A stretch of 64,000 bases of DNA, taken from the NCBI GenBank assembly GCA_026415615.1, contig JAOAGT010000005.1, positions 121,911-185,910 of the forward strand, in the 5' to 3' direction. This DNA comes from Thermoleophilia bacterium. GTDB taxonomy: Bacteria > Actinomycetota > Thermoleophilia > RBG-16-64-13. The notes beneath the pieces are model-generated. The model saw nothing but the letters and a program-made list of their open reading frames with translations. It searched no databases and was not told the DNA's origin. Shown here in pieces: positions 17,400 to 25,744 of the stretch. The position numbers were made by a program, and so were the translations under genes. Every line of letters starts with the position of its first letter. The first letter of the stretch is position 1.

Positions 17400-18369
17400 C
17401 CTTCTCCTCTTCCGCCGGTGGGGTAGGCACACTGTCAAGGATCTCTCTGACCACGTCTGCGCCCGACACTCTTTTTACCCAGTATTCGGGACGCAGAGTG
17501 AGTCTGTGAGCAAGTGCCGGCGTCGCTATAGCCTTTACATCATCGGGGACCACAAAATCGCGGCCCTGCAACGCCGCCCGGGCGCGGGACAAGGTAAACA
17601 AAGCAAGGGATCCCCGCGGACTTGCTCCCACCAGTACTCGCCGATCCTCTCGTGTGCTGCGCACCAGATCTACCATATAGAGGCGCAAAGCTTCAGAAAC
17701 ATGCACCTCTTCAACGGCACGCTGCATAGCAAGAAAAGTTTCTCCATCTACGACAGGACTTAGTTCCACCTGCTCTTTCTTGCGCTCTCCCCGCCTCTCC
17801 AGCATCAAGGACTCAAATGATCTTTCGGGATAGCCAACTGACAATCTCACCAGAAAACGGTCCAACTGGGCTTCGGGTAGAGGATAGGTTCCCTCATATT
17901 CAATTGGGTTTTGTGTAGCCAAGACTAAGAAAGGCCGCGCCAAGAGGTATGTGCGTCCTTCGACGGTCACCTGCCTTTCCTGCATGGCTTCCAGGAGAGC
18001 TGACTGCGTCTTTGCGGGAGCGCGGTTTATCTCATCCCCCAAGAGCAAGTTGGCAAAGACCGGCCCAGGACGAAACTCAAACTGCCCGCTCTGCTGGTTG
18101 TAGATAGAAGTGCCAGTTACGTCCGATGGCATGAGGTCGGGCGTAAACTGAATGCGCGAAAACTTAAGGGAAGCCACTTGAGCAAAGCTTCGGGCTATGA
18201 GGGTCTTGGCCAACCCCGGGAGATCCTCCAGCAGCACGTGCCCATCGGCAAGTAGGGCAATTAGTACTTGTTCAAGCACCGGGCGTTTTCCAACGACGGC
18301 TTTTTCTATCTCATCGAGCATCCTTTCGCCTAAAGAGGCAACCTGCTCAACGGAAAGAGTCTGACTCAT
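17392..18369 (-). CDS. MoxR family AAA+ ATPase
   Basis: A 325-residue AAA+ chaperone-like ATPase. The Walker A region reads LLEDLPGLAKT, Walker B is LLGDEINRAPAKTQSALLEAM and sensor 1 is LATQNPIEYEGTYPLPEAQ, followed by LDRFLVR, all standard for the MRP subfamily. MoxR ATPases help assemble or activate vWA-domain partners, here the coupled DUF58 protein. The ATG overlaps the preceding stop as ATGA (18366-18369). Confidence 0.95.
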   Translation of the reverse strand: MSQTLSVEQVASLGERMLDEIEKAVVGKRPVLEQVLIALLADGHVLLEDLPGLAKTLIARSFAQVASLKFSRIQFTPDLMPSDVTGTSIYNQQSGQFEFRPGPVFANLLLGDEINRAPAKTQSALLEAMQERQVTVEGRTYLLARPFLVLATQNPIEYEGTYPLPEAQLDRFLVRLSVGYPERSFESLMLERRGERKKEQVELSPVVDGETFLAMQRAVEEVHVSEALRLYMVDLVRSTREDRRVLVGASPRGSLALFTLSRARAALQGRDFVVPDDVKAIATPALAHRLTLRPEYWVKRVSGADVVREILDSVPTPPAEEEKGA

Positions 18370-18974
18370 GGTCTCTCCAGTTTCTCCAGTTTCTCCAGTC
18401 TCCCCAGTCTCTCCAGTTCTCCCACTAACTTCTCGAGATCTTGCCTGGTCCAGGCACCTTGGCCTTCATCCCCGGCAAAACGACCCTCCAGTTGGAGAAG
18501 CTCCGCGATTTTCCCGTTGCCCAGGACAGCCCTCACTTCGGCTGCGTCACTGGTGATTTCCAGACCGTGTTCCCGCAGAAGACGTAAAGCCACAATTTCG
18601 CGAACTATCGGTCCTAGGCGGGATTGGGCATCGCCCGCACTCAAGAAAGAAAGGCGAAGATATCGGACCAAGTTTCGAAACTGCTCCACAGGCTTTGATC
18701 CACGCCACCCACGGCTGTCACCAGAGGAGGATTCTTCCGCCGCCGGAATACCAGAGAAAATGCGATGAGCAGCAACAAGAATTGTGACCGTGCCAAGCGC
18801 CAAAACATAACGAAGGGCTACAGCGGGAACGGTGAATCTTCCTAGCACCACTCCCCCAACCACCACAAGTGTAAGTAGTCCCCCGACCACCAATCCGTCG
18901 CGCCATAACCTCGACATTGGGCGCAGCGGTTGCGGTTCCTCTTGCGTGTCCACTGGCGTGCCTTGCCGGCTCAA
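18366..18974 (-). CDS. Small two-span membrane protein of the MoxR operon
   Basis: 202 residues with two adjacent membrane segments (about 29-46 and 53-68) and a cytoplasmic tail rich in Glu/Leu/Arg. I do not recognise a family. It is locked between the DUF4129 protein and MoxR by four-base ATGA overlaps at both ends, so it is surely translated. The C-terminus is built from a nine-base repeat giving LEKLEKLER. By position it should be a membrane component of the same complex. Confidence 0.75.
   Translation of the reverse strand: MSRQGTPVDTQEEPQPLRPMSRLWRDGLVVGGLLTLVVVGGVVLGRFTVPAVALRYVLALGTVTILVAAHRIFSGIPAAEESSSGDSRGWRGSKPVEQFRNLVRYLRLSFLSAGDAQSRLGPIVREIVALRLLREHGLEITSDAAEVRAVLGNGKIAELLQLEGRFAGDEGQGAWTRQDLEKLVGELERLGRLEKLEKLERP
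18372..18416. repeat. 9-bp repeat, five copies, at the 3' end of a membrane protein gene
   Basis: Five near-identical nonamers of the form TCTCTCCAG/TTTCTCCAG run head to tail. They encode the Leu-Glu-Lys repeats at the C-terminus, directly before the MoxR start codon. Confidence 0.9.
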
Positions 18975-19900
18975 GACCCCCGCTCCCCGAGCAGTTCCTC
19001 TCGGATGGCAACCAATGCCGCAAACGCCTCCTGCTTCATCTCTGGCCCCACCGGGTGAGGACTAAAGCGGGCGCGCTGAAAAAGCCAGGTAAGTCGCTCC
19101 GCTGCCGGGTGGCTTACGCCAAGCCCCGCCAACCATCGCCCCAGGTACTCAAGTGGGGCTTCGGAAGGCTTCCTTCCCAAGCCGCGGCGGCTAAGTGCCT
19201 GCTCCAGGTTCACATATGCACGGATAACCGCGCGTCGCGGGTCGGGCTCGGCAGAGATGTCCTCAAGAGAAGACTCGATTATGCGACGAGCGTAGACCTG
19301 GTTGTCGGGAAGCGCAGTCTCCTCAGCCCGCAGTCTATCTCCCCTTAGCAAGAATACCGCGGCCGCTATCCCCACCACCCCTGCTACGCATACCCCTGCA
19401 AGCAGCCACCAGTACATCGGTTGTTTTCCTCCCCAAGACCCAGCCGGGGAAGAAACAGATTCCGTTTCAACAGTTGTAGAAACGGAGACTGGAACAAAAG
19501 GCGCCGGTGCGGAGGTTGACTCCCCACGCCAAAGAACAATCAGAGCCGCCAAACCTCCGCATAGCAACAACACAACAACCCATGCAACCACCTTGGCTAA
19601 CCAGGGTATAGGGAATTCTACCCGTTGCTCCTCGTCTTTCTTGCGGCGACCGATCCCACCAGCCACCACAAGATAAACCAGAAGAGCAAAGCCAATGGCC
19701 GCTATCCCCACAACAGCCGAGTAAAGCCCGACGGCCGCCGCCCCGAGATCAGGCAGCTCAAGACGCGCACCGGCGGTGGCAGAGCCCCTGTGGCTCCCGA
19801 AAGCGATCACAAAGACAAACAGGCACCCTATGAACGCCCATGCTAGACGTTCAACACTGACACGCCCCCCGAGTCGCGCAAATCGCGCCCTTATGGGCAT
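18971..19900 (-). CDS. DUF4129 domain membrane protein
   Basis: 309 residues from ATG 19900, with an N-terminal membrane segment, a second at AVVGIAAIGFALLVYLVVAGG, another pair further on, and a C-terminal DUF4129 domain (about 215-300) containing VIRAYVNLEQALSRRGL and the segment EAPLEYLGRW. DUF4129 is a regular partner of MoxR-DUF58 loci and is usually linked to exopolysaccharide, protease or cell-envelope functions. GGAGG lies twelve bases upstream of the chosen ATG. The open frame continues upstream into the promoter region of the divergent discoidin gene, which I consider non-coding. Confidence 0.82.
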   Translation of the reverse strand: MPIRARFARLGGRVSVERLAWAFIGCLFVFVIAFGSHRGSATAGARLELPDLGAAAVGLYSAVVGIAAIGFALLVYLVVAGGIGRRKKDEEQRVEFPIPWLAKVVAWVVVLLLCGGLAALIVLWRGESTSAPAPFVPVSVSTTVETESVSSPAGSWGGKQPMYWWLLAGVCVAGVVGIAAAVFLLRGDRLRAEETALPDNQVYARRIIESSLEDISAEPDPRRAVIRAYVNLEQALSRRGLGRKPSEAPLEYLGRWLAGLGVSHPAAERLTWLFQRARFSPHPVGPEMKQEAFAALVAIREELLGERGS

Positions 19901-20045
19901 TGGCGGTAACAACCTCCAAAGGTCAACCTGAGCAGAAAAAACAGATTGCCCGCCTCGTCCGCAGGCAATAGCCCCTGTTGTGTAATAGTATTGCACAGGG
20001 GATTCCCCAAACCGAGTGTGTAGGCAGTGCGGCAGGGAGAGGGGC

Positions 20046-20831
20046 ATGGCCTGGGGTTGGGAAGAGTATGTAAGGTGTCCTTTGTGTCGAGCCACCAACG
20101 GCCCAGGAGCTCTTTTTTGTGCTCGTTGCGGAGCGGCTCTTCGTTCTCGCGCGCAGCAAAGCTTGTCGCGCCGCTTCTCTTTGGCGGGCACTATATTGGG
20201 AATCTTGTTGCTGGCCATGCTAGCTGCTGCTGTCTTTATCCTCTACGGCCTGGTTTCTTCCGCTCTTCGTCCTGAGGAAAGGGCAAAGACCTATGCACAG
20301 CGCCCTGGCACCACTGCAACAGTGGTAGCTCATACCCCCTCCTCATCCGCTGAGTCTGGCGAAACCGGAGCCACCGCCTCCACCTTGCCTCTCCAGTTAG
20401 TGAGGCCTACTTCGGTCACATCCTCGTCGGCTCTTGAAGCTACTTCTACCGCCAGCTACGGCCCCACCAACCTTGTGGACGGCGACCTAGCTACTGCATG
20501 GAACGAGGGAGCAGAAGGTCCCGGCATAGGTGAGTGGGTGCGCTTTGAGTTTTCTCGGCAGTGGGTACTCGCCCGCATTGAAATTGCCAACGGATATCAA
20601 AAGGATGATGAGCGCTATTTCGGCAACGGCCGGGTAAGATCATTAGCAATCGAGTACTCGACTGGGACCACGCAGTTGGTTGATTTGCTTGACTCCAAAG
20701 ATATTCAAACCATTATCCCGACACGGCAGCCAGTTGAGTGGTTCAAGATAACAATTGTGGACGTTTACCCGGGAAAGATCTGGGACGACACTGCTCTGTC
20801 TGAGGTAAGGATTTACGCGCGCAGTGAATAA
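20046..20831 (+). CDS. Zinc-ribbon, single-span, discoidin-like (NADase-type glycan-binding) protein
   Basis: 261 residues from ATG 20046. The N-terminus has a double CxxC zinc ribbon (CPLC and CARC, about residues 10-32). One membrane segment follows (about 57-80), then a Ser/Thr-rich linker. The C-terminal 130 residues resemble the discoidin-like domain annotated as NADase-type glycan-binding: LVDGDLATAWNEG, then GIGEWVRFEF, IANGYQ and WDDTALSEVRIY. The domain probably faces outside and binds glycan. AGGGAGAGGGG precedes the start. It is divergent from the MoxR operon and its last 19 bases overlap converging dinB. Confidence 0.8.
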   Translation: MAWGWEEYVRCPLCRATNGPGALFCARCGAALRSRAQQSLSRRFSLAGTILGILLLAMLAAAVFILYGLVSSALRPEERAKTYAQRPGTTATVVAHTPSSSAESGETGATASTLPLQLVRPTSVTSSSALEATSTASYGPTNLVDGDLATAWNEGAEGPGIGEWVRFEFSRQWVLARIEIANGYQKDDERYFGNGRVRSLAIEYSTGTTQLVDLLDSKDIQTIIPTRQPVEWFKITIVDVYPGKIWDDTALSEVRIYARSE

Positions 20832-22051
20832 TCCAGGTTAAGCACTGCCCCTCTCCTCACAGCTTCCCGGCCGTATCTTTCTCGGATAGCGTCTAGTTTT
20901 AGATCCAGCTCTCTTAGCAGAGGTAGTTCCTGGTCAAAAAGATCGTCTTGCCAGGAACGCGGCACTAGGTTGCTAAGCGCTACCCCCACCAGACGCAAGC
21001 GATAGCGCCGGCGGCGTCCCTGTCGAAATAAAGCAAGCACCTCTTTAAAGAAAACCTCATCCACATCCACGGGACGAGAAAGCGTGTGCGAGCAAGTATG
21101 GGTGACAAAGTCGGAGTAGCGAATTTTGACCGTCACTGTGCGAGCTTCTAGTCGCGCGCGTCTCAGACGGCGACAGACCTCCTCGGTGAGGAGCATCAGT
21201 GTAGATTCAAGTATTTCCGGATCGGAGATATCCTCGGCAAACGTATGCTCTTTGGAAATGGACTTTATTTCCCGGGGAGGAGCCACCTCCTGAAAGTCTT
21301 GGCCCCGAGCCCGATGAGCAAGCATTTCTCCCCACTGACCAAACGAGAGGCGAAGAAGACGGGGCGGTATTTTCGCTAGATCGCCAATAGTGGTTACCCC
21401 TCGATCGCGCAGTTGCTTAAGGAGTGCGGGCCCTATTCCTGGCAACCGCTCCACCGGTAAAGGAGCTAAAAACTCTGCCTCCTCTCCCGGCGAAACCACC
21501 GTAAAACCGCCTGGTTTACTTTGATCGGAAGCTACTTTAGCCACCAGTTTGTTTGTGGCCACTCCTACTGAAATACTAAGGCCTACCTCCTGCCTTACCC
21601 GCTGCTGAATAAGCCAAGCAGTCTGCACAGGGGGTCCAAACAAAATCTCGGTGCCTGTAAGGTCAACGTAGGCCTCATCCAGCCCCACTTGCTCCACTAA
21701 GGGAGAATATTGCTCCAAGATTGCAAGCAAACGCTTGGAATACTCTCGGTAGAGCTCCGGGTGTCCCGGCAAAAACACACCACAAGGACAAAGGCGCTTG
21801 GCGGTACGAAGCGGCATGGCGGAATGGACTCCGTACTGCCGAGCTACATAATTAGCAGTAGAGACCACACCTCGCTCGCCAGCTCCCACAATAACAGGTT
21901 TGCCCTTAAGAGAAGGGTCTAGCTTTTCTTCTACAGCAGCAAAGAAGGCGTCAAAATCAAGGTGAACTACCGTTCGATGGGCCGCTCGCGGTCGTTCATA
22001 CAACCCGGAAATTGTGGTTGGCAACCCGACCATTCCCAAACCACTCCCCAT
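20813..22051 (-). CDS. dinB: DNA polymerase IV (Y family)
   Basis: Error-prone translesion polymerase. Catalytic carboxylates are in VHLDFDAFFAAVE (about residue 31) and QVGLDEAYVDLTG (about 122), with the helix-hairpin-helix region LPGIGPALLKQLRDRG and a C-terminal little-finger domain. The C-terminus ends in NLDYSLRA without an obvious canonical beta-clamp motif. ATG 22051 has AAGG close upstream. The promoter carries a LexA box (22124-22139), so the gene should be SOS-induced. It overlaps the end of the converging discoidin gene. Confidence 0.95.
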   Translation of the reverse strand: MGSGLGMVGLPTTISGLYERPRAAHRTVVHLDFDAFFAAVEEKLDPSLKGKPVIVGAGERGVVSTANYVARQYGVHSAMPLRTAKRLCPCGVFLPGHPELYREYSKRLLAILEQYSPLVEQVGLDEAYVDLTGTEILFGPPVQTAWLIQQRVRQEVGLSISVGVATNKLVAKVASDQSKPGGFTVVSPGEEAEFLAPLPVERLPGIGPALLKQLRDRGVTTIGDLAKIPPRLLRLSFGQWGEMLAHRARGQDFQEVAPPREIKSISKEHTFAEDISDPEILESTLMLLTEEVCRRLRRARLEARTVTVKIRYSDFVTHTCSHTLSRPVDVDEVFFKEVLALFRQGRRRRYRLRLVGVALSNLVPRSWQDDLFDQELPLLRELDLKLDAIRERYGREAVRRGAVLNLDYSLRA

Positions 22052-22116
22052 AGCCTTGGTAAAGTATTTAGCCTTTGTCGCCCTAGTCTTCTTATCTTTT
22101 GTTCCTGGGGCACACT

Positions 22117-22145
22117 AGCATATCCGAACATTTGTTCGGTTACAA
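22117..22145 (-). promoter_or_regulatory. SOS promoter of dinB with LexA box in the spacer
   Basis: On the minus strand TTGTAA (22145-22140) and TATGCT (22122-22117) form a -35/-10 pair with exactly 17 bp between them. The spacer is the perfect palindrome CCGAACAAATGTTCGG, matching the Gram-positive/actinobacterial LexA consensus CGAAC-N4-GTTCG. It sits 66-94 bp upstream of the dinB ATG. LexA bound here would block polymerase directly. Confidence 0.9.
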
Positions 22146-22221
22146 GATGGGCAGCAGAAAATGCTCGGCCAAAACTGTCTGTACCGCAGCCTCAAATAGC
22201 CGCAAGCGGCAGGCCGTGAGC

Positions 22222-23586
22222 CTAGATCACCTCGCCGGCAAGCCTCTCGTAACCAGGACAGCCCATAAGAGCATAAGTAGCCTGTTTGCTCATCTCTACA
22301 CCAGGCTGGTCAAAGGCGTTTACGTCGTACAGTTCCCCCGCTATTGCGGTGGCTACTTCGAACATGTAGAGAAGAGCCCCAATCGAAAAGGCATCAACCC
22401 GCGGGAGAGTAATGGTCACAGATGGTCGACCTTTGCGCCACAAAGCCCAAGCTGTTGCTTTTTGCTCCGCCCACATTAACTCAGCAAGCGTGTGACCTCC
22501 CAGATAAGCCACCGCCTCTCCCTCGGGTCCGGGTGCCGGAATAGGAACCGTCTCGGAGAACTCCCGCACACCCAGGAAAGTGATGATCTTGTCATCGGGG
22601 CCCTCAGCGTAAAGCTGAAGCTGGGAATGCTGATCGGTTACCCCCTGCGCTCTTACAGGATGGGGACCGACATTTACAACTTGGCCCTGCCTATCCACTT
22701 CTTTGCCCAAGCTCTCTGCCCATAGCTGCCTAAACCAGTCGGCCACGTCGCGCAACCGCGCGGAGTAGGGCATCATCACACAGGTCCCTCGACCGAGCGC
22801 CGTATCTTCAAGGTAGTGGATTCCGGCAAAAGCGCAGGCAGGATTCTCCCAACCTGAACTTCTCTCGATCCAGTCGGCCATGTCCCGCGCCCCTTCGATA
22901 AGACCGCACACATCTATCCCCACCAGAGCGGCCGGAAGAAGGCTAACCACCGACAGAACAGAGAACCGTCCTCCTACTCCAGGAGGAATATCTAACACCG
23001 GAATGTTCAGCGCTTCGCCCATCCGTCGCAGGGCGTTATCAATGGGATCGGTGGTGAAAATAAAGTGTGAGCGTAGCGCCTCTCGCCCCAGAGCGGCCTC
23101 AAACACTTGCTTGACCACCAAGAGTCCGGCCATTGACTCCGCCGTGGTGCCCGACTTGGAGACGACATTTACCAAGGTCCGCTCCGGTCGAAGGCGCTTA
23201 AGCAAAGCAGCGGTTTCCTCCGGATCAACGTTGTCTAGCACATACAGGCGTGGGCGACCTCCGCGCTCTTCAAAACTTAGCTCGTTGTAGAAAAAAGGCA
23301 GAAGAGCGCGGCCAAGGGCTATAGTGCCAAGAGCCGAACCCCCGATGCCTATTACCAGCACCGCGTCATACCGCTCCCCCGTATCCTTGGCAAACTCCGC
23401 CCATGGCCGCGGGTCATGCTGAGGTAGGTCCATCCACCCCAGCGGCCCCTTGCCGGCATTGGCCAGTAGTACCTTGCGCGCTTCCTCCAGTCGCGGCAGC
23501 AAGCCTTCAAGCATCCGTGGCGTGACGGCGGTGGCTTCGGGACCACCAGCCATGCAGCGACTAATATCTACACTTAGCCTTTCCAA
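22222..23586 (-). CDS. pgi: Glucose-6-phosphate isomerase
   Basis: Interconverts glucose-6-phosphate and fructose-6-phosphate in glycolysis/gluconeogenesis. VIGIGGSALGT, VNVVSKSGTTAES and GGRFSVLSVV form the sugar-phosphate site, VTDQHSQLQLYAEG the catalytic region, and the C-terminal Lys is in EMSKQATYALMG. At 454 residues it is the compact bacterial/thermophile form. I prefer TTG 23586 (GGGGG eight bases upstream); it then overlaps the preceding glycosyltransferase gene by 26 bp. ATG 23553 has no ribosome binding site. Confidence 0.94.
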   Translation of the reverse strand: MERLSVDISRCMAGGPEATAVTPRMLEGLLPRLEEARKVLLANAGKGPLGWMDLPQHDPRPWAEFAKDTGERYDAVLVIGIGGSALGTIALGRALLPFFYNELSFEERGGRPRLYVLDNVDPEETAALLKRLRPERTLVNVVSKSGTTAESMAGLLVVKQVFEAALGREALRSHFIFTTDPIDNALRRMGEALNIPVLDIPPGVGGRFSVLSVVSLLPAALVGIDVCGLIEGARDMADWIERSSGWENPACAFAGIHYLEDTALGRGTCVMMPYSARLRDVADWFRQLWAESLGKEVDRQGQVVNVGPHPVRAQGVTDQHSQLQLYAEGPDDKIITFLGVREFSETVPIPAPGPEGEAVAYLGGHTLAELMWAEQKATAWALWRKGRPSVTITLPRVDAFSIGALLYMFEVATAIAGELYDVNAFDQPGVEMSKQATYALMGCPGYERLAGEVI

Positions 23587-24802
23587 GATAATGCCCCCTT
23601 TTCTGCCATACATTTGCTATTTCTTCGTCATATCGGCGCCTAATACTGCCCCAGTCATAGCGAGCCACCCACGTTCGCTGCCAATCGCAAGACCATTCCT
23701 TGGGATTCGCTAAGGCCCTAAGCAAAGCGGGGACAAGCTCGCCCTCATCGTAGAAAACACGACCATGGACTTCCTCCGGCAGCAGCTCAGGATAGCTAAG
23801 ACGTCGGGGAAGCACCGGCCGACAACCACAGTAGATAGCCTCAACCACTGCCGTTCCAAAAAACTCATGGATGGCTGTTGAGACCACAACGTCTGCGGCC
23901 CAAAGCAAAGAGGCGTAGACAGATTCTTCCTTGATTTCTCCCCAGTGAACCACTAGTTCCGCTAGCTCCTCTCGCGCCGCAGCAAAAAGTTCTCGAGTGT
24001 TCCCAAGCGGGCCTTCTTTTCCAGCCACAGCCAGCCTGAAGCGGGCGCCCATCGCCCTTACTTCGCGCAGAGCTGCAAAGAGGGCCTCGGGAGCCTTATC
24101 GTATTCCCACCGCTGATTCCAAACCACCAACGGACCACGGCTTACGTCCCCCCAACGTCCAGACTGAGCATCCCGAAGACCCTGGGCACGGTAGCGATCC
24201 AACCGACGTAGGTCGCACCCCAACGGAAGCACAGCGCTCTTGCTTCTTGCCTCCTCCACTGCCCACCGCAGCGACTCGTCCGGCATCTTGTCTAGTACCT
24301 CACGAGCAGCTGAGAAGAACTCCTCTAAGTGAAAGCGGCTGTTGAACAACACCCTGTCAGCCTTCCAGGCAGATACCAGATTCCTAAAACCGTAGGTGAG
24401 ATCCCGTTCCACTCCTGGAGGAAGGGGATAAGAGAACTGGTTCTCGTGGAAATAAACAATAGTAGCTGTGCTACTTAAGTCAGGCCCAAGACAAGCCAAG
24501 AAAGTAGGCAGATCCAGCATGTCAGACACAAAAAACACTTGCGGACGCCGCAAGGTCCCTACTTTATCGGCTTGGCGTTGCACCTCCCGGGCAAGCGACA
24601 AGGCTCCCCCCTGCATGCGCCATTTCCAGTGCCGACCAGGCAGCCCAAACACGGTGAAACTGTGGCGCGAATGCCGAGCCAGCCCCTCTACAAAAGCCTG
24701 ATGAGATCCGCCCAGGTAGGGTTCTACCGCCCAGACGCGTAGAGGCATCGCTCCGGCCTGAGCCCAACTCGACAACTCAGTCGTGCCCGACGATAGGCGC
24801 AT
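23561..24802 (-). CDS. Homologue of tRNA-queuosine alpha-mannosyltransferase (DUF3524 / GT4)
   Basis: A GT-B glycosyltransferase of 413 residues whose N-terminal half has the DUF3524/QTMAN pattern: EPYLGGSHQAFVEGLARHS, then GRHWKWRMQGGAL, MLDLPTFLACL, YFHENQFSYPL, TYGFRNLVSAWKAD and FNSRFH. The C-terminal half is a GT4 donor domain with the EX7E motif in EFFGTAVVEA. In animals this family mannosylates queuosine in tRNA-Asp. Whether the bacterial protein does so is unproved, and no queuosine genes are in the window. ATG 24802 is supported by GGAGG six bases upstream. It is followed by pgi in the same transcript. Confidence 0.83.
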   Translation of the reverse strand: MRLSSGTTELSSWAQAGAMPLRVWAVEPYLGGSHQAFVEGLARHSRHSFTVFGLPGRHWKWRMQGGALSLAREVQRQADKVGTLRRPQVFFVSDMLDLPTFLACLGPDLSSTATIVYFHENQFSYPLPPGVERDLTYGFRNLVSAWKADRVLFNSRFHLEEFFSAAREVLDKMPDESLRWAVEEARSKSAVLPLGCDLRRLDRYRAQGLRDAQSGRWGDVSRGPLVVWNQRWEYDKAPEALFAALREVRAMGARFRLAVAGKEGPLGNTRELFAAAREELAELVVHWGEIKEESVYASLLWAADVVVSTAIHEFFGTAVVEAIYCGCRPVLPRRLSYPELLPEEVHGRVFYDEGELVPALLRALANPKEWSCDWQRTWVARYDWGSIRRRYDEEIANVWQKRGHYLGKAKCRY

Positions 24803-24843
24803 GCCTACCCTCCGTCCGCTGGAACCCCCTAATACAACCTCTC

Positions 24844-25722
24844 CTACACCCGCTCTCGTACTGCCAAGCTCTGCTCCCGCCTAAGCAAATCCAGTAGGTG
24901 CAGAGTAACTTGGCCCGGACGACCCGCAGCCACCACGGTTTCTCCCACACGCACTACCGGCATGATGTCCCGCATTGTTGAAGCCACAAACACTTCGCAG
25001 TCTGTCGCACAAGCATCCAATAGCTCCTGCAGCGTAAAGGACCGCTCTTCTACTAAGTAGCCTGCCCGCCGGGCAATCTCAAGCACATGCCTCCTCGTGA
25101 CCCCCGCTAGAACGTGTGGTCCTGGAGGAGGAGTGGTTAGCACCCCCCCAATAACAGCAAATACATTGGAAGACCCACCCTCACGAACTTCTCCTTGGGG
25201 CCCCACGAACAGAGCTTCGTCCGCACCAGCCCGGCGAGCCTCCTCTTTAGCAAGCACAGTAGCAAGGAGATTTGTCGACTTGATGTCACACCGAGCCCAC
25301 CGTATGTCGACCACTGGATAGAGGGCGATTCCGGCCATGATCTGAGCCTTGGTAGGCGGCCTGCGGCTCCGGGCGTAGGCAAGTACTGTCGGGCGGGCAA
25401 GAGAAGGCAAAGCAAAATCGCGGGGCGCCACGCCCCGCGTCACCTGCACGTACAGCCACCCTTGGCGCACAGACGAGCGGCGTACCAGCTCAGGGAGCAC
25501 ATCCTCCAGTGGGTAACCCTCGAGAGCCTGTTCCAGACCTATTTGGCGCAGACTGTAGTGCAACCTGTCTAAGTGGTCCTCGAGCCACACCAGTCCACCC
25601 TTCAGAATCTTAACCACCTCATATACCCCGTCTCCCAACTGGAAGCCCCGGTCCTCGACCGAGATGCGGCCCTCCGCCATAGGCAGAAAGACTCCGTTAA
25701 GATAGAGAAGTTCACTTTTCAT
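24844..25722 (-). CDS. dat: D-amino acid aminotransferase-like class IV enzyme
   Basis: A fold-type IV PLP aminotransferase of 292 residues. YLNGVFLPMAEGRISVEDRGFQ begins the domain (in pieces, residues about 6-28); LYVQVTRGVAPRDF and RWARCDIKSTNLL (PLP Lys) match D-alanine/D-amino acid aminotransferases better than IlvE, and EVREGGSSNVFA provides the cofactor Glu. It probably makes D-glutamate/D-alanine for peptidoglycan. The ATG at 25722 follows GAGG by seven bases. Only 22 bp separate it from the divergent GNAT gene. A true ilvE lies at 50.3 kb. Confidence 0.85.
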   Translation of the reverse strand: MKSELLYLNGVFLPMAEGRISVEDRGFQLGDGVYEVVKILKGGLVWLEDHLDRLHYSLRQIGLEQALEGYPLEDVLPELVRRSSVRQGWLYVQVTRGVAPRDFALPSLARPTVLAYARSRRPPTKAQIMAGIALYPVVDIRWARCDIKSTNLLATVLAKEEARRAGADEALFVGPQGEVREGGSSNVFAVIGGVLTTPPPGPHVLAGVTRRHVLEIARRAGYLVEERSFTLQELLDACATDCEVFVASTMRDIMPVVRVGETVVAAGRPGQVTLHLLDLLRREQSLAVRERV

Positions 25723-25744
25723 CAACTGACCTCAAAACAACTTT

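Noticed and set aside
18372..18416. CRISPR-like array
   Set aside because: The repeats are nine bases, contiguous, coding and without spacers; no cas genes are present.
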